From: Actinacidiphila yanglinensis | Lineage (GTDB): Bacteria; Actinomycetota; Actinomycetes; Streptomycetales; Streptomycetaceae | Length of the DNA: 64,000 nt | Assembly: GCF_900107965.1 (NCBI RefSeq) | Contig: NZ_FNVU01000003.1 | Coordinates: 372,001 to 436,000, forward strand | Reading direction: 5' to 3' | Position numbers and translations under genes: made by a program | Notes under the pieces: generated by a model | What the model was told of the DNA's origin: nothing | Databases searched by the model: none | What the model saw: only the letters and a program-made list of their open reading frames with translations | Part shown: piece by piece, positions 27,932-37,581 of the stretch | Layout: each line of letters opens with the position of its first letter | How positions within the stretch are numbered: position 1 is the stretch's first letter

Positions 27932-29302
27932 ATGGCTGAGCGGGCCAGGCGCACAGTGCGTGACCTGCGGCGCGGCAACCGTGCATCGCTTCTGCGTCAT
28001 TTGTATTTCGAAGGCCCCCTCAGCCGGCAGGAGCTGGGCCGGGACACCGGCCTCAGCGCCGGTTCGATCAGCAACGTCGTTGGAGAGTTGATCGCGGACG
28101 GCATGGTCGAGGAGGCGGGTGCCGTCGAGTCCGACGGCGGGCGCCCGCGCATCCTGCTCCAAGTCGCCCCGGGATACGGCTATCTGGTCGGCGTGGACGT
28201 CGGCGAGACCCGGGTGCGGGTGGAGCTGTTCGACCTCGCACTGACCGAACTCGCCTCCGCGGACCTGCCGTTGTCCGACAGCGGGCACGACGTGGACCTG
28301 GTGGTGCGGCTCGCCCTGGAGGGCATCGAGGCCGTGGTGCGCGAGGCCGGCATCGACGACCGCGAGGTGCTGGGCGTCGGCATCGGCGTGCCCGGGATCG
28401 TCGAGCAGGGCGACCCGCGGGAGACCGCGCCCGGCGAGGGCCACGGCATCGTGGTGCACGGCCAGACCATCGGCTGGGACGCGGTGCCGCTGGGCCGGCT
28501 GCTGCGGGCCGGCACCGACCTGCCGCTGTTCATCGACAACGGTGCCAAGACCCTGGGCCAGGCCGAGATGTGGTTCGGCGGCGGGCGCGGCTCGGGCAAC
28601 GTGGTGATCGCCCTGATCGGCTCCGGCGTCGGCGCCTGCGTGGTCGCCGACGGCCGGCCGTACCACGGCGCGAGCAGCAGCGCGGGGGAGTGGGGGCACA
28701 CCACGCTGCGGGTCGGCGGCCGGACCTGCCGGTGCGGTTCACGCGGCTGCCTGGAGGCGTACGTCGGCGCGGAGGCGCTGCTGGGCCGCTGGCCGGACGC
28801 GCCGCAGGGGGTCAGCGAGGAGACCGCGCTCGCCGCGCTGCTGGCCGCCGGCGACGACGACCCGCAGGTGGCGGCGCTGCTCGCGGAGGCCGCGGAGTAC
28901 CTGGGCGCGGGCATCGCCGACCTGATCAACCTGTTCAACCCGCAGCGGATCGTGCTCGGCGGATGGGCCGGGCTGCTGCTCGGGCCGCGGCTGCTGCCGT
29001 CGGTGCGGGAGGTGGCCGCCGCGTACTCGCTGCACCACCCGTGCGCGCAGACGTCGATCGAACTGGGCCGACTGGGCGCGGACGCGGTCACGGTGGGCGC
29101 GGCGACCCTGCCGCTCGCCCGCTTCCTCGACACCGGCGGCGAGCGCCCGCCGCGGCTGCCGGCGCAGCGGCCGGCCGGGGAGGGCGACGCGGCGGGACCG
29201 GGCGCGGGTGAGGAGACGGGCGGCGCGGGGGGCGGCGGGTCACGTTCCGGTTCCGGGTCCGGGGATCCGGTGCGGAACCGAATCGCGCGGGCGGTACGTT
29301 GA
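27932..29302 (+). CDS. ROK-family transcriptional repressor
   Basis: 456 residues. An N-terminal winged helix (about 12-75: GNRASLLRHLYFEGPLSRQELGRDTGLSAGSIS) precedes a ROK sugar-kinase fold with the structural zinc motif CRCGSRGCLEAY and GAGIADLINLFNPQRIVLGG. The last 50 residues are Gly/Ser/Pro-rich. Members sense a sugar and release DNA. The ATG at 27932 has AGGAGGGAG upstream. Divergence from the lipoprotein-permease-glucosidase operon makes it the likely local regulator, replacing the LacI-type CebR seen in many cellobiose loci. Confidence 0.9.
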   Translation: MAERARRTVRDLRRGNRASLLRHLYFEGPLSRQELGRDTGLSAGSISNVVGELIADGMVEEAGAVESDGGRPRILLQVAPGYGYLVGVDVGETRVRVELFDLALTELASADLPLSDSGHDVDLVVRLALEGIEAVVREAGIDDREVLGVGIGVPGIVEQGDPRETAPGEGHGIVVHGQTIGWDAVPLGRLLRAGTDLPLFIDNGAKTLGQAEMWFGGGRGSGNVVIALIGSGVGACVVADGRPYHGASSSAGEWGHTTLRVGGRTCRCGSRGCLEAYVGAEALLGRWPDAPQGVSEETALAALLAAGDDDPQVAALLAEAAEYLGAGIADLINLFNPQRIVLGGWAGLLLGPRLLPSVREVAAAYSLHHPCAQTSIELGRLGADAVTVGAATLPLARFLDTGGERPPRLPAQRPAGEGDAAGPGAGEETGGAGGGGSRSGSGSGDPVRNRIARAVR

Positions 29303-29400
29303 CCGGTCGGTGCGCAAAGCGCCACGAGTGGTCCGGAATGCCGGATTCCTCACTTCTTGTCCCCCTATGATGCGCCAGCACGCCCTTCAGGAGCCCGCCC

Positions 29401-30222
29401 ATGACCCTCCAGCAGCAGATCGTCGGCAACGCCATGCAGATGGCCGTCTGCACGCTCAAGCCCGGGCAGACGGTGTACTGCGAGGCGGGGAAGTTCCTCT
29501 TCAAGACCGCCAACGTCAGCATGGAGACCCGCCTCGGCGGCCCCGGCAGCGCCCCGCGCCAGGGTGGCGGCCCCGGCGGGCAGGGCGGCGGCATGGGGGG
29601 CCTGCTGCGACAGGCGATGGGCACCGCGATGCAGGTCGGCCAGCGTGCCCTGGCCGGTGAGTCGCTCGCGTTCCAGTACTTCACCGCCGCGGGCGGCGAG
29701 GGCACCGTCGGCTTCGCCGGGGTGCTCCCCGGCGAGATGCGCGCCCTCGAACTCAACGGCTCGCGCGCCTGGTTCGCCGAGAAGGACGCCTTCGTCGCGG
29801 CCGAGGAGAGCGTGCGGTTCGGCATCGCGTTCGCCGGCGGCCGGCAGGGCATGAGCGGCGGCGAGGGCTTCATCCTGGAGAAGTTCACCGGCACCGGCAC
29901 CGTGATCATCGCCGGTGCGGGCAACTTCATCGACCTCAACCCCGCCGACTTCGGCGGCCGGATCGAGGTCGACACCGGCTGCATCGTCGCCTTCGAGGAG
30001 GGCATCCAGTACGGCGTGCAGCGCATCGGCGGCCTGAACCGCCAGGGCATCATGAACGCCGTCTTCGGCGGCGAGGGGCTGTCGTTGGCCACCTTGGAGG
30101 GCAACGGGCAGGTCATCCTCCAGTCCATGACCATCGAGGGGCTGGCCAACGCGCTGAAGAAGGCGCAGGGCGGCGACAAGCAGGGCCCGACCGGCGGCAT
30201 GTTCTCCACGCACGTCGGCTGA
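29401..30222 (+). CDS. AIM24 / TIGR00266-type protein
   Basis: 273 residues. A beta-rich AIM24-like fold of the tryptophan RNA-binding attenuator-like group, with LKPGQTVYCEAGKFLF near the start, LPGEMRALEL, and GEGFILEKFTGTGTVIIAGAGNFIDL in the second half. A Gly/Gln-rich insertion occupies about 47-65. The molecular role of bacterial members is unknown; the name comes from a yeast mitochondrial protein. CAGGAG precedes the ATG. It stands alone between the ROK regulator and the aldolase-like gene. Confidence 0.85.
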   Translation: MTLQQQIVGNAMQMAVCTLKPGQTVYCEAGKFLFKTANVSMETRLGGPGSAPRQGGGPGGQGGGMGGLLRQAMGTAMQVGQRALAGESLAFQYFTAAGGEGTVGFAGVLPGEMRALELNGSRAWFAEKDAFVAAEESVRFGIAFAGGRQGMSGGEGFILEKFTGTGTVIIAGAGNFIDLNPADFGGRIEVDTGCIVAFEEGIQYGVQRIGGLNRQGIMNAVFGGEGLSLATLEGNGQVILQSMTIEGLANALKKAQGGDKQGPTGGMFSTHVG

Positions 30223-30461
30223 GCGGCGCCCGCGGGGCTCCGCCGGGCGGTCCGTCCGTGCAGGAGCCCCCCGGAGCCCCGTTCGCGCAGGCCGCCGGGC
30301 GCGCACCGGGGGTCTCATGCTCCTCTCATGTCACGGTGCGGTGACAGCTCCGCCGCCCCCGGGCACCGGGCCCCCGCACGGCGGGTAACGTGCTGAACAC
30401 GTGTATCCCGCAGGTGCCGTACGATCCGCGCGGCGCCCACCAGGAAGGTGGACCGACTGCC

Positions 30462-31085
30462 GTGTTCCGCTGGGAGATCACCCGGGCCGCACTGGCCCAG
30501 CGGGTATTCGCCACCATCCGCAGCGAGAGTTACGACCAGGCCGCCGCCACCGCGGACACGCTGCTGTCGGCCGGGCTGACCACCCTGGAGATCTCCCTCA
30601 CCACGCCGTTCGCCCTGGAAGCCGTCACCACCCTGGTGCGCGAGGTGGGCGACGACGCGGTGATCGGCGCGGGCACCGTGCTCGACGGCTCCTCCGCGCG
30701 GATGGCGATCGAGGCCGGCGCCCGCTTCCTGCTGTCGCCCAACCTCGACGAGGAGGTGCTGCGCACCGGCCACCGGTACGGCGTGCCGGTCTTCCCCGGT
30801 GTCGCCACCCCCACCGAGGCGGTGCGCGCGATGGAACTCGGCGCCGACGCGCTCACCCTCTACCCGGCCACCGCCTTCAGCCCCGACTGGGTGGTGGACG
30901 TCCGCGCGATCATTCCGCAGGCCGCGCTGCTGCCCACAGGCGGTATCACGGTCAGCGCGGCGCCCGACTGGGTCGCGGCCGGCGCGGTCGCGGTCGGCAT
31001 GGGCTCGGCGCTGACCGACGGCGACCGCGCCACCGTCACCAAGCGCCTGACCGAACTCCTCGAGCGGCTCGCCGACACCGGCTGA
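30462..31085 (+). CDS. KDPG/KHG aldolase-like protein without the Schiff-base lysine
   Basis: 207 residues from GTG 30462, the usual length for the Eda family. Family features are kept: TIRSES, LTTLEISLTTPFALE with the catalytic Glu, VIGAGTVLD, FPGVATPTEAVRAMELGAD and the phosphate-binding LPTGGI. The motif that should be (F/L)K(F/L)FPA reads LTLYPA (coding gcgctcaccctctaccc), so the lysine that forms the enamine with pyruvate is Thr. No nearby lysine could replace it. It may be an inactive paralogue or catalyse another reaction on a phosphorylated keto sugar. The AroA-like gene follows after 62 bp. Confidence 0.8.
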   Translation: MFRWEITRAALAQRVFATIRSESYDQAAATADTLLSAGLTTLEISLTTPFALEAVTTLVREVGDDAVIGAGTVLDGSSARMAIEAGARFLLSPNLDEEVLRTGHRYGVPVFPGVATPTEAVRAMELGADALTLYPATAFSPDWVVDVRAIIPQAALLPTGGITVSAAPDWVAAGAVAVGMGSALTDGDRATVTKRLTELLERLADTG

Positions 31086-31147
31086 CCGCCGCCCCGCGCC
31101 CGGGCCGGGCCCGGTCGGGCACCGAACGGCCCCGTAGAATCCGGCGG

Positions 31148-32383
31148 GTGACCGTACTCTCCGTGCCCGGCTCGAAGTCCGTGACCGCCCGCGCGCTGTT
31201 CCTGGCCGCCGCCGCGGACGGGGTGACCGTGCTGCGCGACCCGCTGCTGTCCGACGACACCGACGGGTTCGCCGAGGGGCTGACCCGGCTCGGCTACGAC
31301 GTGCGGCGCGACGACGGCGCGTGGCGCATCACCGGCAGCCCGGCCGGACCGCCCGCCGCCCAGGCCGAGGTCTTCACCCGGGACGCGGCCACCGCCTCCC
31401 GGTTCCTGCCCGCGCTCGCGGCGGCCGGCCAGGGCACGTTCCGCTTCGACGCCTCCGCGCAGATGCGCCGCCGGCCGGTCGCGCCGCTGACCGAGGCGCT
31501 GCGTGCGCTCGGCGTGGACCTGGTGCACGAGGAGGAGGACGGCCGGCTGCCGCTGCGGGTGGCGGCGCGCGGCATCAAGGGCGGCGCGATCGACCTCGAC
31601 GCGAGCCTGTCCTCGCAGTTCCTCACCGCGCTGCTGCTGGTCGGCCCGCTCACCGCCGAGGGCCTGCGGATCAGGGTGACCGGCATCGTCTCGGTGCCGT
31701 ACGTCGAGATCACCCTGGCGATGATGCGGCGGTTCGGCGTCGAGGTGGCCCGTGACGGCGACACCTTCGTGGTGCCGCCCGGCGGTTACCAGGCGCAGGA
31801 CTACCCGATCGAGCCGGACGCCTCCACCGCGAGCTACGTCTTCGCCGCGGCCGCCCTGGCCGGCCGCACGGCGACCGTACCGGGCCTGGGCAGCGGCACC
31901 ATGCAGGGCGATCTGCGGTTCGTGGACGTGCTGCGCCGGATGGGCGCGCAGGTGCGCACCACCGCCGATGCCACCACCGTCACCGGCACGGGGCGGCTGT
32001 CCGGCGTGACGGTGAACATGCGGGACATCTCCGACACGATGCCCACCCTGGCCGCCCTCGCGCCCTTCGCGGACGGCCCGGTCCGGATCGAGGACGTCTA
32101 CAACACCCGCGTCAAGGAGTGCGACCGGCTGGAGGCGTGCGCGGAGAACCTGCGGGCGCAGGGCGTCGAGGTCGCCACCGGCCGGGACTGGATCGAGATC
32201 CGGCCGGGCACCCCGAAGCCGGTCGAGATCGCCTGCCATGGCGACCACCGCATCGCGATGAGCTTCGCCGTCGCGGGCCTGCGCACGCCGGGAACGACCT
32301 TCGACGACCCGGGGTGCGTGAAGAAGACCTTCCCCGGGTTCCACGCGTTCTTCGCCGAGTTGCGCCGTACCTGGGACGTCTGA
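31148..32383 (+). CDS. EPSP synthase-like (3-phosphoshikimate 1-carboxyvinyltransferase)
   Basis: 411 residues from GTG 31148, near the usual 420-450. Transfers enolpyruvyl from PEP to shikimate-3-phosphate in the canonical enzyme. Active-site segments are retained: PGSKSVTARAL (6-16), LSSQFLTALLL, DISDTMPTLAALAPFADG with the catalytic Asp, NTRVKECDRLEA with the Glu/Arg pair, CHGDHRIAMSF and TFPGF. The N-terminus is short. Streptomyces genomes often carry two such genes; this one has no other shikimate gene beside it and may be the accessory copy. Confidence 0.85.
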   Translation: MTVLSVPGSKSVTARALFLAAAADGVTVLRDPLLSDDTDGFAEGLTRLGYDVRRDDGAWRITGSPAGPPAAQAEVFTRDAATASRFLPALAAAGQGTFRFDASAQMRRRPVAPLTEALRALGVDLVHEEEDGRLPLRVAARGIKGGAIDLDASLSSQFLTALLLVGPLTAEGLRIRVTGIVSVPYVEITLAMMRRFGVEVARDGDTFVVPPGGYQAQDYPIEPDASTASYVFAAAALAGRTATVPGLGSGTMQGDLRFVDVLRRMGAQVRTTADATTVTGTGRLSGVTVNMRDISDTMPTLAALAPFADGPVRIEDVYNTRVKECDRLEACAENLRAQGVEVATGRDWIEIRPGTPKPVEIACHGDHRIAMSFAVAGLRTPGTTFDDPGCVKKTFPGFHAFFAELRRTWDV

Positions 32384-32407
32384 GGAGGCCGGCCGCCCGG
32401 GGCCGTT

Positions 32408-33190
32408 CTACGGTGCGGCGGCCAGGGCCGGCTCGCTGTCCAGCGCGATGCCGAAGTGCTCCCGGTAGGCGGCCAGCACCTCGGCGGGGCCGGGCAGTTC
32501 GCGCTCCCGGCGGGAGCCGCCGGCGGTGCTCACCAGGGTGCGTCCGCTGAGGGTGACCCGGCCGTCGGCGGTCAGCCGGGAGCACACCAGGGACTGCCGG
32601 AAGTGCGACAGCGGTGAGGTGCGCTGCCACCAGCAGGTGGCGGTGAAGTCGTCGAGCGCGCGGGCACGCTGCTCGACGCGGTACTGCGGCTGCCCGTCGC
32701 GCAGCACGTCCACGTCGCCGCCCGACGCCGGCCGTATCCGGAACACGCCGCCGGGCTCGCGCTGTTCGGCCCGGCTGTCCAGGGCGAGCGGGAAGTGGCT
32801 GTGCCGGCCGAAGCCGACGTCCGCCAGCCAGGCGGCGCCGTCCCCGGTGCGCACCCGCAGCGCCATGTGGTCGAAGGGCGGGCCGAGCGCGCCGCCCTCT
32901 CCGAAGGACCGGCAGGCCAGCAGCTCCACGTCGTACCCGAGCGTGCGCAGCAACACGGCGAAGGCGCCGTTGAGTTCGTAGCAGAAGCCGCCGCGCCGGG
33001 CATCCACGATCTTGGCCACCAGCGGTTCGGGCGCCAGCACGATGTCCTCGCCGAGGTGGACCGAGAGGTTCTCGAACGGCACCGCGCGCAGGTGGGCGAG
33101 GTGCAGCGCGCGCAGGGCGGCCGGGTCGGGGCGGTCCGGTCGTGCGGCGCCGATCCGCCGGAGGTAGGCCGCGGCCCGCTGTTCGTCCAT
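32408..33190 (-). CDS. nat: Arylamine N-acetyltransferase
   Basis: 260 residues. Transfers acetyl from acetyl-CoA to arylamines or hydrazines through a cysteine intermediate. The catalytic triad is complete: Cys70 in RRGGFCYELN, His108 in FDHMALRV, Asp124 in WLADVGFG, with spacing close to the canonical C69-H107-D122. The ATG at 33190 lies behind GGGGG. It is convergent with the AroA-like gene, 24 bp apart. Relatives also act as amide synthases in ansamycin clusters, but no polyketide genes are nearby. Confidence 0.92.
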   Translation of the reverse strand: MDEQRAAAYLRRIGAARPDRPDPAALRALHLAHLRAVPFENLSVHLGEDIVLAPEPLVAKIVDARRGGFCYELNGAFAVLLRTLGYDVELLACRSFGEGGALGPPFDHMALRVRTGDGAAWLADVGFGRHSHFPLALDSRAEQREPGGVFRIRPASGGDVDVLRDGQPQYRVEQRARALDDFTATCWWQRTSPLSHFRQSLVCSRLTADGRVTLSGRTLVSTAGGSRRERELPGPAEVLAAYREHFGIALDSEPALAAAP

Positions 33191-33399
33191 GCCCCCGTTA
33201 TCCCCCACGGCGTGCCCCGGCGTCATCCTCCCGGAGTCGGGCTTCGACCGGTACCCGGGACGTAGGCGGTGCGGGCCGGCCGTCACCCGGGTGCGGTCGG
33301 GACGCGCGAAGGCTTGACGGATACTGGGGCCGCCGGGAGGGTCACACGCAGCACTTTCATCCCGGCTGCACCAAGGATCGTAGCGAAAGGCAGGGCCAC

Positions 33400-34449
33400 G
33401 TGGCGGAGGCAAGGGCGGGACGCGACCGCGGCGACCGCGGGGGGAAACGAAGGACACGTCGGGTGGTCGGGGCGGTGCTCGCGGCGGCACTCGCGGCGGC
33501 GGCCCTGGCCGGGTGCAGCGCCACGGGCGGCAAGCGCGCGGAGGACCGGGCGAAGCAACTCGCCGCCAACGGCTCCGCGGTGAACACCCCGCACTGGACG
33601 TTCGCCATGGTGACCCACTCCGGCGCCGGCGACACCTTCTGGGACATCGTGCAGAGCGGCGCGAAGCAGGCGGCCCAGAAGGACAACATCAAGTTCCTCT
33701 ACTCCAACAGCGACCAGGGCGACCAGCAGGCGCAGCTGGTGCAGGCCGCGATCGACGAGCACGTCGACGGCCTGATCGTCACCCTGGCGAAGCCGGACGC
33801 CATGAAGGCGGTGGTGGCGAAGGCGGAGAAGGCGGGCATTCCGGTGATCACGGTCAACTCCGGTGCCGAGCAGTCCAAGCAGTTCGGCGCGCTGACCCAC
33901 ATCGGGCAGGACGAGACCGTCGCGGGCAACGCCGTCGGCGACGAGCTGAACCAGCGCGGCCGCAAGCACGCCCTGTGCGTGCTGCACGAGCAGGGCAACG
34001 TCGGTCTGGAGCAGCGCTGCGCGGGTGCCAAGGCGCACTTCCACGGCACCATGGACAAGCTCTACGTCGACGGCACGAACATGCCCGACGTGCAGTCCGC
34101 GGTCGAGGCCAAGCTGCAGTCCGACCCGTCGATCGACGCGGTGGTGACGCTGGGCGCCCCGTTCGCCGCGACCGCCGCGAAGGCCAAGCAGCAGGCGGGC
34201 TCCAAGGCGGAGATCGACACCTTCGACCTCAACGCGCAGGTGGCCGGTTCGCTCCAGGACGGCACCATCGGCTTCGCCGTCGACCAGCAGCCCTACCTGC
34301 AGGGCTACGAGGCGATCGACCTGCTGTGGCTGTACCGCTACAACAAGGACACCCTCGGCGGCGGGCAGCCGGTGCTCACCGGCCCGCAGATCGTCACGAA
34401 GTCGGACGCGGACGCCCTGCTGGCGTACACCAAGCGGGGCACCCGATGA
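33400..34449 (+). CDS. Ribose/fructose-type sugar-binding lipoprotein
   Basis: 349 residues from GTG 33400. An Arg-rich N-terminus leads into a signal peptide with lipobox ALAGC (Cys39). The mature protein is a type-1 periplasmic-binding fold (CUT2): TFAMVTHSGAGDTFWDIVQSG, VDGLIVTLAKPDAM, GIPVITVNSG, then the second lobe with FDLNAQVAGSLQDGTIGFAVDQQPY. It probably binds a monosaccharide. Its TGA overlaps the permease ATG, so four further genes are translationally coupled behind it. A TTGACGG at 33314-33320 may be part of a promoter. Confidence 0.9.
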   Translation: MAEARAGRDRGDRGGKRRTRRVVGAVLAAALAAAALAGCSATGGKRAEDRAKQLAANGSAVNTPHWTFAMVTHSGAGDTFWDIVQSGAKQAAQKDNIKFLYSNSDQGDQQAQLVQAAIDEHVDGLIVTLAKPDAMKAVVAKAEKAGIPVITVNSGAEQSKQFGALTHIGQDETVAGNAVGDELNQRGRKHALCVLHEQGNVGLEQRCAGAKAHFHGTMDKLYVDGTNMPDVQSAVEAKLQSDPSIDAVVTLGAPFAATAAKAKQQAGSKAEIDTFDLNAQVAGSLQDGTIGFAVDQQPYLQGYEAIDLLWLYRYNKDTLGGGQPVLTGPQIVTKSDADALLAYTKRGTR

Positions 34450-35489
34450 GCGCCCTGGACGTGATCGGCACCGGTGACGAGCGGCTGGCGCCCAGATCCG
34501 TGGCGCGCCGGCTGCTCGGCCGGCCCGAACTGGGCGCGGTGGTCGGCGCGGCCGCGGTGTTCCTGTTCTTCTCGGTCGTCGCCGACTCCTTCCTGCGCGC
34601 CTCCAGCATGGGCACCGTGCTGTACGCGTCGTCCACGATCGGCATCATGGCGGTGCCGGTGGCGCTGCTGATGATCGGCGGCGAGTTCGACCTGTCCGCG
34701 GGCGTGATGGTGACCAGCTCCGCGCTGGTCTCCTCGATGTTCAGCTTCCAGATGACCGCGAACACCTGGGTCGGCGTCGGGGTGTCGCTGCTGGTGACGC
34801 TGGCGCTGGGCGCGTTCAACGGGATCATGCTGGTGCGCACCAAGCTGCCGAGCTTCATCATCACGCTCGGCACGTTCCTGATGCTCACCGGTCTCAACCT
34901 CGGCCTGACCAAGCTGATCAGCGGCACCGTCGCGACCAAGTCGATCAGCGACATGCAGGGCTTCCCGACCTGCCGCGACCTGTTCGCCTCGCACTGGACG
35001 GTCGGCTCGGTGGACCTCCAGGTGACCATCCTGTGGTGGCTGGGCCTGGTGGTCGTCGCCACCTGGGTACTGCTGCGCACCCGGGCCGGCAACTGGATCT
35101 TCGCCGCGGGCGGCAACGCGGACGCGGCGCGCGCGGTCGGCGTGCCCGTGGCCCGTACCAAGGTCGGCCTGTACATGGCAGTGGCGTTCTGCGCGTGGAT
35201 CTCCGGGCAGCACCTGCTCTTCTCGTTCGACGTGGTGCAGTCGGGCGAGGGCGTCGGCAACGAGTTCCTCTACATCATCGCGGCCGTGATCGGCGGCTGC
35301 CTGATGACCGGCGGCTACGGCAGCGCGATCGGATCGGCCGTCGGCGCGTTCATCTTCGGCATGGCGAGCAAGGGCATCGTGTACGCGCAGTGGAACCCGG
35401 ACTGGTTCCAGTTCTTCCTGGGGGCGATGCTGCTGCTCGCCACCCTGCTCAACGCGTGGGTGCGCAAGCGGGCGGAGGCGAGCAAGTGA
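34446..35489 (+). CDS. CUT2 sugar ABC transporter permease (RbsC/FrcC-like)
   Basis: 347 residues, about nine or ten hydrophobic segments. BPD_transp_2 features include [44 protein letters not shown] and [24 protein letters not shown]. It forms the homodimeric channel of a monosaccharide importer with the lipoprotein upstream and the ATPase downstream. 4-bp overlaps on both sides. Confidence 0.92.
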   Translation: MSALDVIGTGDERLAPRSVARRLLGRPELGAVVGAAAVFLFFSVVADSFLRASSMGTVLYASSTIGIMAVPVALLMIGGEFDLSAGVMVTSSALVSSMFSFQMTANTWVGVGVSLLVTLALGAFNGIMLVRTKLPSFIITLGTFLMLTGLNLGLTKLISGTVATKSISDMQGFPTCRDLFASHWTVGSVDLQVTILWWLGLVVVATWVLLRTRAGNWIFAAGGNADAARAVGVPVARTKVGLYMAVAFCAWISGQHLLFSFDVVQSGEGVGNEFLYIIAAVIGGCLMTGGYGSAIGSAVGAFIFGMASKGIVYAQWNPDWFQFFLGAMLLLATLLNAWVRKRAEASK

Positions 35490-36436
35490 TCACGGTGGAC
35501 GGGAACGACGCGAGCGGCACCCCCGGCCCGTCAGGCGACACGCCCGACCCCCTGGTGGCGCTCACCGGCGTCAGCAAGTCCTACGGGAACGTCCGCGCGC
35601 TGCGCGACGTGTCGCTGGAGGTGCACGCCGGGGAGATCACCTGCGTGCTCGGGGACAACGGCGCGGGCAAGTCCACCCTCATCAAGATCATCGCCGGCCT
35701 GCATCCGCACGACGCGGGCGGCTACACGATCGAGGGCGAGCAGGTGCGGCACAGCTCGCCGCGGCAGGCGCTGGACCGCGGCATCGCCACGGTCTACCAG
35801 GACCTGGCCGTGGTGCCGCTGATGCCGGTGTGGCGGAACTTCTTCCTCGGCTCCGAGCCGACCAGGGGACGCGGCCCGCTGCGCCGCCTGGACGTGGCCC
35901 AGATGCGTGCCACCACCCACCAGGCGCTGCTGCGGATGGGCATCGACCTGCGGGACGTCGACCAGGCGATCGGCACCCTGTCGGGTGGCGAACGCCAGTG
36001 CGTGGCGATCGCGCGCGCGGTCCACTTCGGCGCGAAGGTCCTGGTGCTGGACGAGCCGACCGCCGCGCTGGGCGTGAAGCAGTCCGGGATGGTGCTGAAG
36101 TACGTGGCCGCGGCCCGCGACGCCGGTCTGGGTGTGGTGCTCATCACGCACAACCCGCACCACGCGTACCTGGTCGGTGACCGTTTCGTCCTGCTCAAGC
36201 GGGGCGCGATGTCCGGCAGCCACCTGAAGGAGGACATTACGCTGGACGGGCTGACCCGCGAGATGGCCGGCGGCAGCGAGCTCGACGAGCTGACCCACGA
36301 GCTGAGCCGGTCCCGGAAAACCGGCACAATGGATGGGGACGCCGCCACGTCCGATGCCGCACCGGCCACCCCGGCCCCCGCGGCACCCGAGCCCACCCCC
36401 CACGCCGACCCAGCCGACCCGGAGACCACCGCTTGA
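35486..36436 (+). CDS. CUT2 sugar ABC transporter ATPase, single nucleotide-binding domain
   Basis: 316 residues. Walker [10 protein letters not shown] (56-64), Q-loop YQD, signature LSGGERQ (165-171), Walker [10 protein letters not shown] (186-193) and H-loop LITHN. Most RbsA-type ATPases are fused doublets of about 500 residues; this one has a single cassette like FrcA and must dimerise. An Ala/Pro-rich tail of about 45 residues follows the ATPase fold. The GTG start overlaps the permease stop; the ROK kinase starts at TTG in its stop. Confidence 0.92.
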   Translation: MITVDGNDASGTPGPSGDTPDPLVALTGVSKSYGNVRALRDVSLEVHAGEITCVLGDNGAGKSTLIKIIAGLHPHDAGGYTIEGEQVRHSSPRQALDRGIATVYQDLAVVPLMPVWRNFFLGSEPTRGRGPLRRLDVAQMRATTHQALLRMGIDLRDVDQAIGTLSGGERQCVAIARAVHFGAKVLVLDEPTAALGVKQSGMVLKYVAAARDAGLGVVLITHNPHHAYLVGDRFVLLKRGAMSGSHLKEDITLDGLTREMAGGSELDELTHELSRSRKTGTMDGDAATSDAAPATPAPAAPEPTPHADPADPETTA

Positions 36437-37581
36437 GTGCCAATCGTGAACGCGTCTACCGCGGCGGTGCCGCCCGTGCCACCGTGTGGCAGAGCGTGGG
36501 CATGCGCGACCGCAGGGAGCGCCGCTCGCACCTGACCGCGCCCCGCGTGCCCACCGTGGGTATCGACATCGGCGGTACCAAGGTGATGGCGGGGGTGGTG
36601 GACGCCGACGGGAAGATCCTGGAGACGCTGCGCACCGAGACGCCCGACAAGTCCAAGAGCCCCAAGGTGGTCGAGGACACCATCGTGGAGCTCGTGCTCG
36701 ACCTCTCCGAGCGGCACGACGTGCACGCCGTCGGCATCGGTGCCGCCGGCTGGGTGGACGCCGACCGCTCCCGGGTGCTGTTCGCGCCGCACCTGGCCTG
36801 GCGCGACGAGCCGCTGCGCGACCGCCTCTCGGAGCGGCTGCTGGTCCCGGTCATGGTCGACAACGACGCCAACACCGCGGCCTGGGCCGAGTGGCGCTTC
36901 GGCGCCGGCCGCGGTGAGGCCGACCTGGTGATGATCACCCTGGGCACCGGCATCGGCGGCGCGATCCTGGAGGACGGCCACGTCAAGCGCGGCCGCTACG
37001 GGGTGGCCGGCGAGTTCGGCCACATGCAGGTGGTGCCCGGCGGGCACCGCTGCGCCTGCGGCAACCGCGGCTGCTGGGAGCAGTACAGCTCCGGCAACGC
37101 GCTGGTCCGCGAGGCCCGGGAGATGGCCGCCGCCGACTCGCCGGTGGCGTACGGCATCAACGAGCGGGTCGGCGGCAACGTCCGCGACATCACCGGGCCG
37201 CTGATCACCGAACTGGCCCGCGAGGGCGACCCGATGTGCGTGGAGCTGTTCCAGGACATCGGCCAGTGGCTCGGCGTCGGCATCGCCAACCTCGCCGCCG
37301 CGCTGGACCCGTCCTGCTTCGTCATCGGCGGCGGGGTCAGCGCCGCCGACGACCTGCTGATCGCCCCGGCCAGGGACGCCTTCCGGCGCACCCTGACCGG
37401 CCGCGGCTACCGCCCCGAGGCGCGTATCGCCAAGGCCGAACTCGGCCCCGAGGCGGGCATGGTGGGCGCGGCGGACCTGGCGCGGCTGGTGGCCCGCCGG
37501 TTCCGCCGGGCGAACCGGCGCCGCGTGGAGCGGTACGAACGGTACGGACGAACCCTCGGACGACAGGCAGCCCAACCGTGA
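36433..37581 (+). CDS. ROK-family sugar kinase (glucokinase-like)
   Basis: 382 residues if started at TTG 36433, which overlaps the ATPase stop; an internal ATG at 36502 would give a more typical length. There is no DNA-binding helix, unlike the ROK repressor at 27932. The ATP motif DIGGTK is at 45-50, the catalytic Asp lies in [10 protein letters not shown] (about 140), and the zinc motif is [15 protein letters not shown]. An Arg-rich tail ends the protein. It probably phosphorylates the sugar imported by the coupled ABC system. Confidence 0.87.
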   Translation: MSANRERVYRGGAARATVWQSVGMRDRRERRSHLTAPRVPTVGIDIGGTKVMAGVVDADGKILETLRTETPDKSKSPKVVEDTIVELVLDLSERHDVHAVGIGAAGWVDADRSRVLFAPHLAWRDEPLRDRLSERLLVPVMVDNDANTAAWAEWRFGAGRGEADLVMITLGTGIGGAILEDGHVKRGRYGVAGEFGHMQVVPGGHRCACGNRGCWEQYSSGNALVREAREMAAADSPVAYGINERVGGNVRDITGPLITELAREGDPMCVELFQDIGQWLGVGIANLAAALDPSCFVIGGGVSAADDLLIAPARDAFRRTLTGRGYRPEARIAKAELGPEAGMVGAADLARLVARRFRRANRRRVERYERYGRTLGRQAAQP

